Below, piece by piece: positions 30,845 through 39,962 of a DNA stretch of 64,000 nt. Positions within the stretch are counted from its first letter, which is position 1. Every line of letters starts with the position of its first letter. The stretch comes from Anoxybacterium sp963668245. Its GTDB lineage: Bacteria; Bacillota; Clostridia; Peptostreptococcales; Anaerovoracaceae. The notes below the pieces were generated by a model. It did not search any database and was not told the DNA's origin. It worked only from the letters and a program-made list of their open reading frames with translations. The stretch spans positions 1,860,001 to 1,924,000 of the forward strand of contig OY764195.2 in the NCBI GenBank assembly GCA_963668245.2, in the 5' to 3' direction. The position numbers were made by a program, and so were the translations under genes.

Positions 30845-32104
30845 TTATTTTTTGAGCGTTAAACTAATTTGTTTTGCTGCAGCGTAGGCAGACGAAAAAG
30901 CGAATTGAAGATTATACCCTCCGGTATCACCGTCAACATCTAGAACTTCACCAGCAAAATAAAGACCTGAATATTGGGATGATTCCATTGTTTTTCCTTG
31001 TATTGCAGTGAGGGGAATCCCGCCTGAAGTGACCATAGCAGCTTGGAAACCACCTGTTTTTTCAATGATAAAATGGTCTTGCGTAAGAGATGAGATATAT
31101 TTTTTAACTGCTGATGCAGGTATTTTTGATGCTTTTTCGGTAGAATCAATGAAACAGCGCTGTGCCTGCAGGCTTAAAAACCGTTTGGGAAGTTCACCTG
31201 TTCCAGCAGAAGTGGTATGGTTAAAGTAATCCCAAATCACAGTAATAAATTGTTTTTTACTAGAGCTGAGTAGCTGAGGCAGTTCTTGAAATAATTGATC
31301 ATTTGGGTATGCTGAACAATAATTTATCGAGAGTGTATTATTATGAGTCACATATCTGGAGGCAGTGAGTATAGCCGGACCTGAAAAAGAGCCATGAGTA
31401 AATAACAACGCATCTTTTATGGATTTAACCACTTTCTGACCAGTCTGAATTGTTATTTCTGTCATAGGCAGAGCAATTCCAGAAATCGATGTAAATGGAT
31501 AATTTGCAACATAGATTGGTACGAGCGCAGGCTTCAAATTCGTGTGCTCAATACCTGCCTTCTTTAAGACAGCGTAAAATGAGCCATCTGATCCAGTAGT
31601 AGGATAGGAACAACCCCCAGTAGCAACAATAATATTTTTAGTTTGATATGCTATACCATTGGAATGAACATGGAAAAAATTTGAATCAGGTTCTTTTTGA
31701 ATTTGATCAACGGGAGAACACAAATTTAATTGGAATCCGTTGGATTTGGACTGATTTACTAACAATTTCAGAACATCATTTGCATTCAACGATTGGGGAA
31801 ATACTTTTCCATCATCTCGCTGAAAAAGTGGAAGCCCATTGCTTTCGAAAAAGCGAGTCAAGGACTGATTATTGAATTGGTACAAGATGGAACGGATAGA
31901 AGGGCCATTGGTGCCATAGTGGGAAATGAATTCTTTGATATTTCCTCCGTGGGTCACATTGCATTGTCCTGCACCAGACATGAGCAGTTTTTTTCCTGGT
32001 GTTTTTTGTTTTTCAAGAATAAGCCCTTTTACACCACATGGAAAAGAAGCCCCTGCAAATAATCCAGCTGCTCCTGCACCAATGATGATAACGTCATATA
32101 TCAT
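30845..32104 (-). CDS. HI0933/BaiN-type NAD(P)/FAD-dependent oxidoreductase
   Basis: About 419 residues. N-terminal FAD-binding Rossmann motif VIIIGAGAAGLFAG, then SGAGQCNVTH (HI0933 family motif), VATGGCSYPTTGSDG and the C-terminal VTSGGIPL...GLYFAGEVLDVDGDTGGYNLQFAFSSA-type ending (FAGEVLDVDGDTGG). The family includes clostridial BaiN, reported in bile-acid dehydroxylation, but most members are uncharacterised. GGAGGT is 7 nt before the ATG encoding MIYDV, so I start there and not five codons earlier. Stands between two ABC operons. Confidence 0.9.
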   Translation of the reverse strand: MIYDVIIIGAGAAGLFAGASFPCGVKGLILEKQKTPGKKLLMSGAGQCNVTHGGNIKEFISHYGTNGPSIRSILYQFNNQSLTRFFESNGLPLFQRDDGKVFPQSLNANDVLKLLVNQSKSNGFQLNLCSPVDQIQKEPDSNFFHVHSNGIAYQTKNIIVATGGCSYPTTGSDGSFYAVLKKAGIEHTNLKPALVPIYVANYPFTSISGIALPMTEITIQTGQKVVKSIKDALLFTHGSFSGPAILTASRYVTHNNTLSINYCSAYPNDQLFQELPQLLSSSKKQFITVIWDYFNHTTSAGTGELPKRFLSLQAQRCFIDSTEKASKIPASAVKKYISSLTQDHFIIEKTGGFQAAMVTSGGIPLTAIQGKTMESSQYSGLYFAGEVLDVDGDTGGYNLQFAFSSAYAAAKQISLTLKK

Positions 32105-32187
32105 AAGAAAGACCTCCATTTAATACCGACACTTTTATGCCATCGATTCTTGTGGCTTCGTGTGTAATCGATTATAGCATAACAAAA

Positions 32188-32215
32188 ACAGCTGCACAAC
32201 GAGTTGCACAGCTGT
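32188..32215 (-). terminator. Terminator hairpin downstream of the large permease gene
   Basis: ACAGCTGCACAA (32188-32199) and TTGCACAGCTGT (32204-32215) form a 12-bp stem with a 4-nt loop; on the reverse strand it is followed by TTTTTG. It ends the reverse operon 34.5-35.7 kb. A second inverted repeat, AAATGATAT/ATATCATTT, lies at 32237-32268. Confidence 0.7.
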
Positions 32216-32318
32216 TTATTTAAAACCCCTATTTTGAAATGATATATCTGAAACCCCTTATATCATTTTATTTATAAAACTTTTGAATCCCTAGTCCAAA
32301 AGCTCCCTAGACGTTTGT

Positions 32319-34490
32319 TTATTGGAAAGAGTCTAGGATATAGTCTGGAATATTTCCTTCATTGAAATAAACTGTCATAGTAGCCGAAGAGATTGAGTCA
32401 ATATCTTCTTTAGCAATTTCACGGCCATTGAGCAGTTTTGTGATTTCTTCTGTTTCTTGTGGATTGCTTTCATTTTTATATACCACAACACCATAATAAT
32501 AATCATTATAATTAATGTTTTGGTCATCATAACGATTCAAGACATCCTCAATTTGAGCAAGATTCGTAATGGTGATACTTTCATCTTCTTCATCACCATC
32601 GGGAAAGACCGTTGTCATAGATCCGTCATAGACTTCATCTTCATCTGCATCTTTCTCTACATGATGGTATATACTAACAAAGGCAACTTGTTCTGGCTTG
32701 ATTCTGAAACCATCGCTGTAACCGTGTCGATCCAGCCATGATATGGTATTGGCAAAGGACTCAGTAATCGGATAAGTGACTGAATTTGTCAATACCTCAC
32801 CAGGGACTCTGTTGTTTTGGTCAATATACTTAAAGTCAATACTGACAAGTGCATAACTATGCTTTAAGCGAATCATGTCCTCATAGGTTTGAGCTTTGAA
32901 ATCCTTATCTAAACATGCCATGAACTCTGATAAGTCTTTATCACCAGATAAAATGACAGATTCGGAATATGGATATGGAGAGTTGACATAAATCCCTTCC
33001 AGTGACAGATATTGTAGGTTGCTAGGTGCATAATAATCTTTCCATTCTGCTGACTCATATAAAGTCTTTAGATGTTGGTTGGAGCGATAGAAGTCATAAT
33101 CCACTATATACCTACGAGAGGTTGGGAATCGAGAATCTGGATTGTAGGTGAGGGGAATACTTCCTGTCAAAATTCCAGTTTGATCTTCAAATCGTGCTCT
33201 GTTTTCCAAAATGGATTGATGTAAATCTCGGACTGCCTGAATGTTTTCTGGCGTCTTAAACGCAAACTCAGTACCTCGCAATGGATAGTTACCATAGTTT
33301 TCCATATAATCATATGAATGAATTCTGCCAAAGCTATCTTCATAAGAAATGGACTTGATTTTATTTTCTGCAGGTATTCTATTTTCAAAACCAGTTGCAT
33401 CTAGCGCAAGGCTGAGAATAAATACGATTGCAATCAAGCAATAAATTCCTAAACTGCGTAATGATTGGAGATTGAAAATTCTCGGCGTTTTCTTTACAAT
33501 CATCTGTCCGATGATAAAGAAAATTAGCGTTCCAGCGGCAAAGCCAGCATATAGGTAAAATGAAGCATCGCCAAGGGCATCAAAGTAGAATCCAAGTAGT
33601 GTCATGCCCATAAATGCTATGAGATAACAGATGATTGGTTCTAAAATGTGAAATACAAGAGAATCCGTTACTCTTTCAAGCTTTCTCTTTTGATAAAGGA
33701 AACCAGTCAGTATCAGCACAAAAAAGAAACTAATGATATAAATGATGGTTCCAATGAGTCCAAAATTATTGCCATTTTGGATTGCACTCAGATAAGGTGA
33801 AATTTTCAAGCCATAAGATAACCAAGTTTCTGCCATATCAAATCCGTAGAGAAATTGAGCACAATATGCGGTAAACAAAGAATATAAAATTGGAAACAAA
33901 AAATTGAATCCTATGGCAGTCGCACAGTGCATCAGTGAGTTTCCACTTACCATTCCAGAAAAGACTGAAACAACATAGATTGTAAATGTAATGATAATTG
34001 AAACCCATATCCAACTAAGAACCTCGCTTCGCGAAAAGAGATTTACCGCAGTAGCAGCAACATCGACACTGTTTAGCGGCCTGTCATATACTGGCTTGCT
34101 GATTGCAAGTAAAATCAATCCGTTGACCAGAATAGGAGATACAATCATAATCAATCCAGAAATAAAGTTGCTGCCGTAGAGTTCTGCTTTTGTAAATGGC
34201 ATTGCATGCATTACCGATACGGAACTAGCCCCTTGCAAATACCGAAATACAATGATTGCTGCAACTATCGGAAAAATCAAATGTGCCATCATAAAAAATG
34301 GTTGCTGATTATTTAAAGATAGTTCAATATAATTTGCCATTTTATTCAGATGCTTGTAGGACATAAGAATTGGAAATGCACCTGATAAAAAATAAAATAA
34401 AAAAGCCAATGCTGGGATAGCCCAAAATCTACGAAGATTCTCTACGATAAGAGGCTTTGATAAACTAAAAAATGATGCTTTCAATTTCAT
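32319..34490 (-). CDS. Large ABC transporter permease with extracellular domain
   Basis: About 723 residues: N-terminal membrane part with roughly nine hydrophobic segments (~20-345), last helix at ~370-385 (SLGIYCLIAIVFILSLAL), then a ~340-residue predicted extracellular domain rich in Tyr/Asp/Ser. The pattern fits a DUF6449-type ABC-2 permease found with YtrA-type regulators. ATG 34490 has GGAGG 8 nt upstream; the GTG 9 nt earlier is less likely. Overlaps the ATPase gene. Substrate unknown; antimicrobial-peptide export or sensing is an inference. Confidence 0.75.
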   Translation of the reverse strand: MKLKASFFSLSKPLIVENLRRFWAIPALAFLFYFLSGAFPILMSYKHLNKMANYIELSLNNQQPFFMMAHLIFPIVAAIIVFRYLQGASSVSVMHAMPFTKAELYGSNFISGLIMIVSPILVNGLILLAISKPVYDRPLNSVDVAATAVNLFSRSEVLSWIWVSIIITFTIYVVSVFSGMVSGNSLMHCATAIGFNFLFPILYSLFTAYCAQFLYGFDMAETWLSYGLKISPYLSAIQNGNNFGLIGTIIYIISFFFVLILTGFLYQKRKLERVTDSLVFHILEPIICYLIAFMGMTLLGFYFDALGDASFYLYAGFAAGTLIFFIIGQMIVKKTPRIFNLQSLRSLGIYCLIAIVFILSLALDATGFENRIPAENKIKSISYEDSFGRIHSYDYMENYGNYPLRGTEFAFKTPENIQAVRDLHQSILENRARFEDQTGILTGSIPLTYNPDSRFPTSRRYIVDYDFYRSNQHLKTLYESAEWKDYYAPSNLQYLSLEGIYVNSPYPYSESVILSGDKDLSEFMACLDKDFKAQTYEDMIRLKHSYALVSIDFKYIDQNNRVPGEVLTNSVTYPITESFANTISWLDRHGYSDGFRIKPEQVAFVSIYHHVEKDADEDEVYDGSMTTVFPDGDEEDESITITNLAQIEDVLNRYDDQNINYNDYYYGVVVYKNESNPQETEEITKLLNGREIAKEDIDSISSATMTVYFNEGNIPDYILDSFQ

Positions 34491-35361
34491 TGTCGCCACC
34501 TCCTAACTCATAAATAAAGATTTCTTCTAAGGTAAGGGGGAGAATGTCAAAGATAACCGGACGGCTCTCCTTAATAATCTGTTCCACAACATCTTTGCGA
34601 TTTCTGATGATCAACAAATCAACTGTTCCGCGCGATTCTTTGTGCAATACATTTAACCCCTGATATGGGTCCCCAGTTTTTTCTGAAAAAGCGACCTGAA
34701 TTTTGTGAATATCTGATTTCAATTCGTCTAAATCACGCTCTATTTTCATTTTACCCTTTGAAAGGATACCAATTGAGTCACAAATACCTTCTAATTCTCT
34801 TAAGTTGTGGGAAGACACGAGCACAGTCATTTCTCTTTCTGCAACATCTTCAACAATATATTTCCATACCATTTTTCTGATGATTGGATCCAAACCGTCA
34901 ATTGGTTCGTCCAATACTAAGTAGTCAGGCATACAAGACATCGTTAAGATGAATGCCGCCTGCTTTTGCATTCCTTTTGAAAACTTTGATAGCTTCCGTT
35001 TTTCATTTAAACCAAATTGTTCTACCATTGTGTGATATCGTACGTCATTCCATTTTGAGTAGATAGAACGATAGAACCTGGCTGATTCAAATAAGTTATA
35101 GGTTGAAAAGAAGAACAGGTCATCTGGTATATAACCGAGACGCTCCTTAATCTTTGTGTTGTCGTATACTGGCTCATCTTCAATGAATATATCCCCATGA
35201 TCTGGACGAAGCATGCCAATTACATGTTTGATCAGTGTGGTTTTGCCAGCTCCATTTGTGCCAACCAGCCCATAAATGGAGCCTTTCTTTACATTGACTT
35301 CTAAATCTGTAAGTGCTTGAAATCCATCAAAAGACTTATCAAGATTTTGAATCTTTATCAT
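34465..35361 (-). CDS. ABC transporter ATP-binding protein (second GntR operon)
   Basis: 298 residues with Walker A GTNGAGKTT, signature-like FSKGMQKQA, Walker B YLVLDEPIDGLDP and SSH switch His. The C-terminal part (after ~215) is variable. Overlaps the GntR gene by 23 bp and the permease by 26 bp, so the three are translationally linked. Confidence 0.9.
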   Translation of the reverse strand: MIKIQNLDKSFDGFQALTDLEVNVKKGSIYGLVGTNGAGKTTLIKHVIGMLRPDHGDIFIEDEPVYDNTKIKERLGYIPDDLFFFSTYNLFESARFYRSIYSKWNDVRYHTMVEQFGLNEKRKLSKFSKGMQKQAAFILTMSCMPDYLVLDEPIDGLDPIIRKMVWKYIVEDVAEREMTVLVSSHNLRELEGICDSIGILSKGKMKIERDLDELKSDIHKIQVAFSEKTGDPYQGLNVLHKESRGTVDLLIIRNRKDVVEQIIKESRPVIFDILPLTLEEIFIYELGGGDNEIESIIF

Positions 35362-35740
35362 TCCAGTTGCTCCTTTCTTTCAGCAAGTTATTCAATACTG
35401 TTTTGATTTGTTCGAGAGAATATCCTAAATAGAAAAGTTCTCTCATGCTTTCACGTAAGTGGACTATTACTTCCTGTACTTGTTTTTCGTTGACAGGAGA
35501 TTCTTCTGGTATGGAGACGAATGTTCCTAATCCAGAAACCGTGTAAATATAGCCTTGATACTCCAATTCCCGATATGCCTTTTGAATGGTATTTGGATTT
35601 ACCGTAAGGGTTTTTGATAACTCTCGAACAGATGGAATTTTAGATTCTGGTTTTAAAACTCCAGTTAAAATCAGCTCTTTGATGTTATCCACTATTTGCT
35701 CATAAATAGATTTTCTGCTTTTTAAATCAAGCTGAAACAT
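35339..35740 (-). CDS. GntR-family regulator, YtrA-type (second)
   Basis: 133 residues: winged helix (YEQIVDNIKELILTGVLK...SVRELSKTLTVNPNTIQKAYRELEYQGYIYTVSGLGTFV) and a short C-terminal helical tail with no ligand domain. Paralogous to the regulator at 30266. The upstream palindrome at 35796-35820 is its likely operator. Confidence 0.88.
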   Translation of the reverse strand: MFQLDLKSRKSIYEQIVDNIKELILTGVLKPESKIPSVRELSKTLTVNPNTIQKAYRELEYQGYIYTVSGLGTFVSIPEESPVNEKQVQEVIVHLRESMRELFYLGYSLEQIKTVLNNLLKERSNWNDKDSKS

Positions 35741-35795
35741 GATAATCCCCCTCCTTTTCCCAAAGGTTTAGTGTTTATAACCCCAGTACGTACCT

Positions 35796-35820
35796 AGTGT
35801 ACTATATGACTTAGTACACT
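35796..35820 (-). promoter_or_regulatory. Palindromic operator upstream of second GntR gene
   Basis: AGTGTACTA and TAGTACACT are exact inverted copies separated by 7 bp, 56 bp upstream of the GntR start; a related AGTACGTAC word lies just before it. Confidence 0.7.
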
Positions 35821-35916
35821 GTCAACGATTTTTCTAAAAAGGTTGGGCTTTGCCATTGACAGATAGAGGAAAAAAGGGGAGAATAGTAGTACTGTAAATG
35901 AGAAAGGGGAGTTGAA

Positions 35917-36945
35917 ATGACAGAAGTTAGAGAATATGATTTAGATGCCTTACAAAAGAAAGGCAAACAGGGAAAAAGCAGATTAAAGAAGAGTTTGCTG
36001 ATTTTTGTAGCAATCCTTGTAGGTGTAGTGGTGATAGTTCTTCTTGGGAAAACAGTTGGGAGCAATTTCTTTGAAACAGGAGATGACATTAGTTCTGATG
36101 GACCATATATTGCTACCATCTACGTGGAGGGAACCATAGCGGCGGGACAAACAGATAGCTTTGGCATGGCAACTGGGTATCAACACCAATGGACAATGGA
36201 TAAGTTAGATGAGTTAATTGCAGATTCAAACAATACAGGATTAATCCTTTTTGTAGATTCACCGGGAGGTGGAGTCTATGAAAGTGATGAATTATATCTA
36301 AAATTAAAAGACTATGAGGACGTAACGGGACGACCGGTGTATGCAGTAATGGGCTCCATGGCAGCATCCGGTGGATATTATATTTCTACAGCTGCGGATC
36401 AAATTATCGCCAATAGAAATACGTGGACGGGATCTATCGGTGTCACATTAGGGACATTATATGATATCTCAGATTTGCTTGAACGGTATGGAGTCAAAAC
36501 GCAAACCATTACTTCTGGTAGGAATAAAGCTATGGGTAGTTCTGTAGAACCTATGACTGATGAACAACGAAAAATCTTTCAGTCTTTGGTAGACGAAGCG
36601 TATGACCAGTTCACAGGGATTGTTTCGACGGAAAGAGGGATTGATATTACTACGGTGAAAACCATAGCAGACGGTAGAATCTATACCGCAAAGCAAGCTC
36701 TAGATTTAGGCTTGGTGGACCGTCTTGGTACCCTTGATGATGCAATTGGAGATATGAAAGACACATATGAATTGCAGGATTGCGATGTGATCGATGTGGT
36801 TTATCAAGATTCTTCGCTTTTCGGAAGCCTTTTAGGAGAGGTGAAAATTCCAAACCTTCGAAGCGGAGATGTATCTGCTATCTTAAATCAAATCGATTCA
36901 GCGAGTCAATTTCCAATTAGTTATGAATGTGAATTGCTAAAATAA
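35917..36945 (+). CDS. sppA: Signal peptide peptidase SppA
   Basis: 342 residues: N-terminal membrane anchor (~28-48, SLLIFVAILVGVVVIVLLG), then a ClpP-like serine protease domain with VDSPGGGVYESDE, the Ser nucleophile in MAASGGYYIS and the Lys base in SGRNKAMGS. This is the short Gram-positive-type SppA that degrades cleaved signal peptides and has been tied to lantibiotic resistance in Bacillus. AAAGGGGAG precedes the ATG. Diverges from the GntR-ABC operon; a TTGACA at 35856-35861 may be its -35. Confidence 0.93.
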   Translation: MTEVREYDLDALQKKGKQGKSRLKKSLLIFVAILVGVVVIVLLGKTVGSNFFETGDDISSDGPYIATIYVEGTIAAGQTDSFGMATGYQHQWTMDKLDELIADSNNTGLILFVDSPGGGVYESDELYLKLKDYEDVTGRPVYAVMGSMAASGGYYISTAADQIIANRNTWTGSIGVTLGTLYDISDLLERYGVKTQTITSGRNKAMGSSVEPMTDEQRKIFQSLVDEAYDQFTGIVSTERGIDITTVKTIADGRIYTAKQALDLGLVDRLGTLDDAIGDMKDTYELQDCDVIDVVYQDSSLFGSLLGEVKIPNLRSGDVSAILNQIDSASQFPISYECELLK

Positions 36946-36961
36946 TAATCAATACAATAAA

Positions 36962-37003
36962 AAAGCTGGCAAGTAAATTTACTTGACAGCTTTTCATTTT
37001 TGT
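36962..37003 (+). terminator. Terminator after sppA
   Basis: AAAAGCTG (36962-36969) pairs with CAGCTTTT (36988-36995), the stem continuing inward through CAAGTAAA/TTTACTTG after one mismatch, then ATTTTTG. Confidence 0.75.
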
Positions 37004-37060
37004 GATAGTTTAATTAAGGTGTCAAGTAAAAATACTTTGCACAAAATGTGAGGCTGATAG

Positions 37061-37420
37061 ATGAGATTTGAAAAGATAATAGAAATTAGTATGCTATTTG
37101 ATTTTTATGGTCAGCTGCTCACTGCAAAACAGCAGGAAATGCTGAAGCTTTACTATGAAGACAACTATTCCTTGTCAGAAATTGCAGATGAATTCGGAAT
37201 CAGCAGGCAAGGTGTACATGATGCAGTGAGAAAGTCAGAAAAATCATTGCATGAATATGAAAATAAGCTGGGTTTGGTGGAAAAATTTATGGAACGTGAA
37301 AATGTAATTCATTCCATAGATCGAGAAATTGATCAACTCATGAAAGAAGTTGTTGAAAACCAATCAATAACAACCCAGCTCGCACATATTAAATCCATCA
37401 TTGATGAAATCAATGAATAA
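37061..37420 (+). CDS. ylxM: YlxM-family putative DNA-binding protein
   Basis: 119 residues, UPF0122. Sigma-70 region-4-like helix-turn-helix: LTAKQQEMLKLYYEDN and LSEIADEFGISRQGVHDAVRKSE, then a helical tail. YlxM is encoded next to ffh in many Gram-positives and has been linked to SRP function. Here it precedes ffh by 49 bp. An alternate start a few codons in is possible. Confidence 0.93.
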   Translation: MRFEKIIEISMLFDFYGQLLTAKQQEMLKLYYEDNYSLSEIADEFGISRQGVHDAVRKSEKSLHEYENKLGLVEKFMERENVIHSIDREIDQLMKEVVENQSITTQLAHIKSIIDEINE

Positions 37421-37469
37421 CAACTGATTATGAGTATTGGCAAATGATTGCAGTTAAGGAGAGCCGATT

Positions 37470-38807
37470 ATGGCATTTGAAGGATTATCAGAAAAACTAC
37501 AAGGTGTTTTTAAGAAGCTGAAAGGAAAAGGCGTTCTTTCAGAGGCAGATATTAATGAAGCAATGAGAGAAGTTAAGCTGGCTCTGCTGGAGGCGGATGT
37601 AAACTTTAAGGTTGTAAAACAATTTGTAGATACGGTCAAAGAAAAAGCTCTGGGACAAGATGTACTTGCTAGTCTAACACCAGCACAACAAGTAATCAAA
37701 ATCGTAAATGATGAACTAGTTGCTTTGATGGGTGGTACAAATAGCAAGCTGACATATTCTCCAAAAGGCTTTACGGTTATATTGATGGCAGGTCTTCAAG
37801 GTACTGGTAAAACCACGACTTGTGGTAAATTGGCCAATTATCTGAAGAAAAATGGAAAAAAACCGATGCTTGCCGCTTGTGATATTTATAGGCCGGCAGC
37901 GATTGATCAGCTTGAAATTGTTGGTAAAACAGTTGGCGTTCCTGTGTTCACTATGCGTGAATGTAAAGAACCGGAAGTAATCGCTGAGAAGGCGATGAAG
38001 GAAGCTGAATATAAAGGCTATGATGTGTTGATTTTGGACACATCTGGTAGACTACACATCGATGATGAGTTGATGGAAGAACTTGTTCGAGTCAAGCAAA
38101 AGACGAGACCTCATGAAATTTTACTGGTTGTAGATGCCATGACAGGACAGGATGCTGTGAATGCCGCAGCAGGTTTTAATGAAAGACTGGGTATTGATGG
38201 AATTATCATGACTAAGCTAGATGGTGACACGAGAGGTGGAGCAGCATTGTCTGCCAAAACAGTCACTGGAAAGCCAATTAAGTTTATCGGTATTGGAGAA
38301 AAGTTTGATGCGTTAGAACCGTTCCATCCAGAGCGTATGGCTTCAAGAATTCTTGGCATGGGTGATATGATGAGCTTGATTGAAAAAGCTCAGGAAACCT
38401 ATGATGATGAAAAGGCAGCTGAACTCGAAAGAAAAATGAAAAAGAACGAGTTTACGCTAGAAGATTTCTTAGAACAAATTGGACAGATCAAAAAAATGGG
38501 TGGTTTGGCCAAAATTTTAGATATGCTTCCAGGCATGAATAATAAAGCCATGAAAGATGTTGATGTTGAAGGTGGAGAAAAAGAATTCATTCAAATGGAA
38601 GCTATCATTCGTTCTATGACAAAAGAAGAACGAAAAAATCCATCGATTCTAAATGCAAGCAGAAGAAAAAGAATTGCTGCTGGAAGTGGACAAACTGTAA
38701 GTAAAGTAAACAGCTTAATCAAAAAATATGAAGATGCAAAAAAGATGATGAAGCAGTTTACCAATTCTTCTAAGTTTAATAAAAACAAGATGTTTCGTGG
38801 ATTTTAA
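37470..38807 (+). CDS. ffh: Signal recognition particle protein Ffh
   Basis: 445 residues. N domain (~1-90), GTPase G domain with GLQGTGKTTT, DTSGRLHIDDELM and TKLDGDTRGG, and the Met-rich M domain (~300-445; MEAIIRSMTKEERKNP, SRRKRIAAGSG) that binds 4.5S RNA and signal sequences. AAGGAG lies before the ATG. Part of ylxM-ffh-rpsP-khpA. Confidence 0.97.
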   Translation: MAFEGLSEKLQGVFKKLKGKGVLSEADINEAMREVKLALLEADVNFKVVKQFVDTVKEKALGQDVLASLTPAQQVIKIVNDELVALMGGTNSKLTYSPKGFTVILMAGLQGTGKTTTCGKLANYLKKNGKKPMLAACDIYRPAAIDQLEIVGKTVGVPVFTMRECKEPEVIAEKAMKEAEYKGYDVLILDTSGRLHIDDELMEELVRVKQKTRPHEILLVVDAMTGQDAVNAAAGFNERLGIDGIIMTKLDGDTRGGAALSAKTVTGKPIKFIGIGEKFDALEPFHPERMASRILGMGDMMSLIEKAQETYDDEKAAELERKMKKNEFTLEDFLEQIGQIKKMGGLAKILDMLPGMNNKAMKDVDVEGGEKEFIQMEAIIRSMTKEERKNPSILNASRRKRIAAGSGQTVSKVNSLIKKYEDAKKMMKQFTNSSKFNKNKMFRGF

Positions 38808-38876
38808 CAAAAGTGATTAAATTCAGCAATACTGAGTTTATGATAAATAGAGTCATTGATAAAGGAGGTGGAAAAA

Positions 38877-39122
38877 ATGGCAGTAAAGATTAGATTAAAG
38901 AGAATGGGTGCTCATAAAAAACCTTTTTATAGAGTAGTTGTTGCAGATTCCCGTTCACCAAGAGATGGTAAGTTCATTGAAGAAATTGGTTACTATAATC
39001 CTTTGACAAATCCAGCAGACATTAAAATTGATGGAGAAAAGGCAAAAAAATGGATTTCCAATGGAGCTCAGCCTACTGAAACTGTAAAGAGTCTTTTCAG
39101 AAGATCAGGGATTGTAGAATAA
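38877..39122 (+). CDS. rpsP: 30S ribosomal protein S16
   Basis: 81 residues beginning MAVKIRLKRMGAHKKPFYR, the universal S16 N-terminus, with SPRDGKFIEEIGYYNP. The start at 38877 is fixed by AAAGGAGG 8 nt upstream and homology; a longer frame from 38856 is not used. Confidence 0.97.
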   Translation: MAVKIRLKRMGAHKKPFYRVVVADSRSPRDGKFIEEIGYYNPLTNPADIKIDGEKAKKWISNGAQPTETVKSLFRRSGIVE

Positions 39123-39140
39123 GGAAAGCGGTGATAACTT

Positions 39141-39371
39141 ATGGTAGAATTGGTTGAAGCTATTGCAAAATCACTTGTTGATAATCCTGATGCGGTAGAA
39201 GTTAAAGAGGTAGAAGGTAGACAGGCTATTGTTATCGAACTGAAGGTTGCACCTGACGATATGGGTAAGGTAATCGGCAAGCAGGGGAGAATCGCAAAAG
39301 CGCTTCGTACTGTAGTAAAAGCCGCAGCAACCAAAGCAAATAAGAAAGTAGTAGTAGAGATCGTACAATAG
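39141..39371 (+). CDS. khpA: KH-domain RNA-binding protein KhpA
   Basis: 76 residues with one KH domain; the GxxG loop is GKQGR in MGKVIGKQGRIAKALRTV. KhpA pairs with KhpB/EloR in Gram-positives to control cell length and RNA. Located between rpsP and rimM as usual. Confidence 0.95.
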   Translation: MVELVEAIAKSLVDNPDAVEVKEVEGRQAIVIELKVAPDDMGKVIGKQGRIAKALRTVVKAAATKANKKVVVEIVQ

Positions 39372-39394
39372 AGATTCTGCAAAACTGCGCTTGC

Positions 39395-39430
39395 GGCACA
39401 TATACTGGATATATGTGCCTATGTTTTTTT
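39395..39430 (+). terminator. Terminator-like hairpin between khpA and rimM
   Basis: GGCACATAT/ATATGTGCC (39395-39403, 39411-39419) with a 7-nt loop, followed by seven T at 39424-39430. It would separate rimM-trmD from the upstream ribosomal genes unless read through. Confidence 0.8.
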
Positions 39431-39449
39431 CAAATAAAGTGAGGAATAA

Positions 39450-39947
39450 ATGGAGAAAATAAAAATTGGTGAAGTGGTCAATGTAGTGGGATTAAAAGGT
39501 GAACTTAAGGTATACCATTTTACAGACTATAAAGAAAGATTTGAAGAAATTAGAAAAATATACCTCGATCAAGATTTATTTCAGATTACCGGGGTTCGAT
39601 ATATAAAAGATATGGTGATTCTTAAATTGGATGGAATCAATGATAGAAATATGGCAGAATTAAAAAAAGGAAAATCTATTTATATCAATAAAGAGGATGT
39701 GAGAGTTTTGCCAGAAGACACTTATTATATTTTTGATTTAATCGGACTTAAAGTTGTAGACGACGAAAATAAGATCATTGGTACGGTTTCCGATGTAATC
39801 AAAAATACTTCGCAGGACCTCTACGAGATCGAACAGGAAAATGGAAAAAAGTTTTTGGTCCCAGCAGTAGAAGAATTTATAATCGGTATTGATATGAATC
39901 ATCGTGTGATGCAGGTGAAACTGCTAGATGGACTGCTTGATTTATAG
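39450..39947 (+). CDS. rimM: 16S rRNA processing protein RimM
   Basis: 165 residues: RimM N domain (IGEVVNVVGLKGELKV) and PRC-barrel C domain (YYIFDLIGLKVVDDENKIIGTVSDV). Binds S19 during 30S maturation. 15 bp before trmD. Confidence 0.95.
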   Translation: MEKIKIGEVVNVVGLKGELKVYHFTDYKERFEEIRKIYLDQDLFQITGVRYIKDMVILKLDGINDRNMAELKKGKSIYINKEDVRVLPEDTYYIFDLIGLKVVDDENKIIGTVSDVIKNTSQDLYEIEQENGKKFLVPAVEEFIIGIDMNHRVMQVKLLDGLLDL

Positions 39948-39962
39948 AATCAGGAGTATAGA

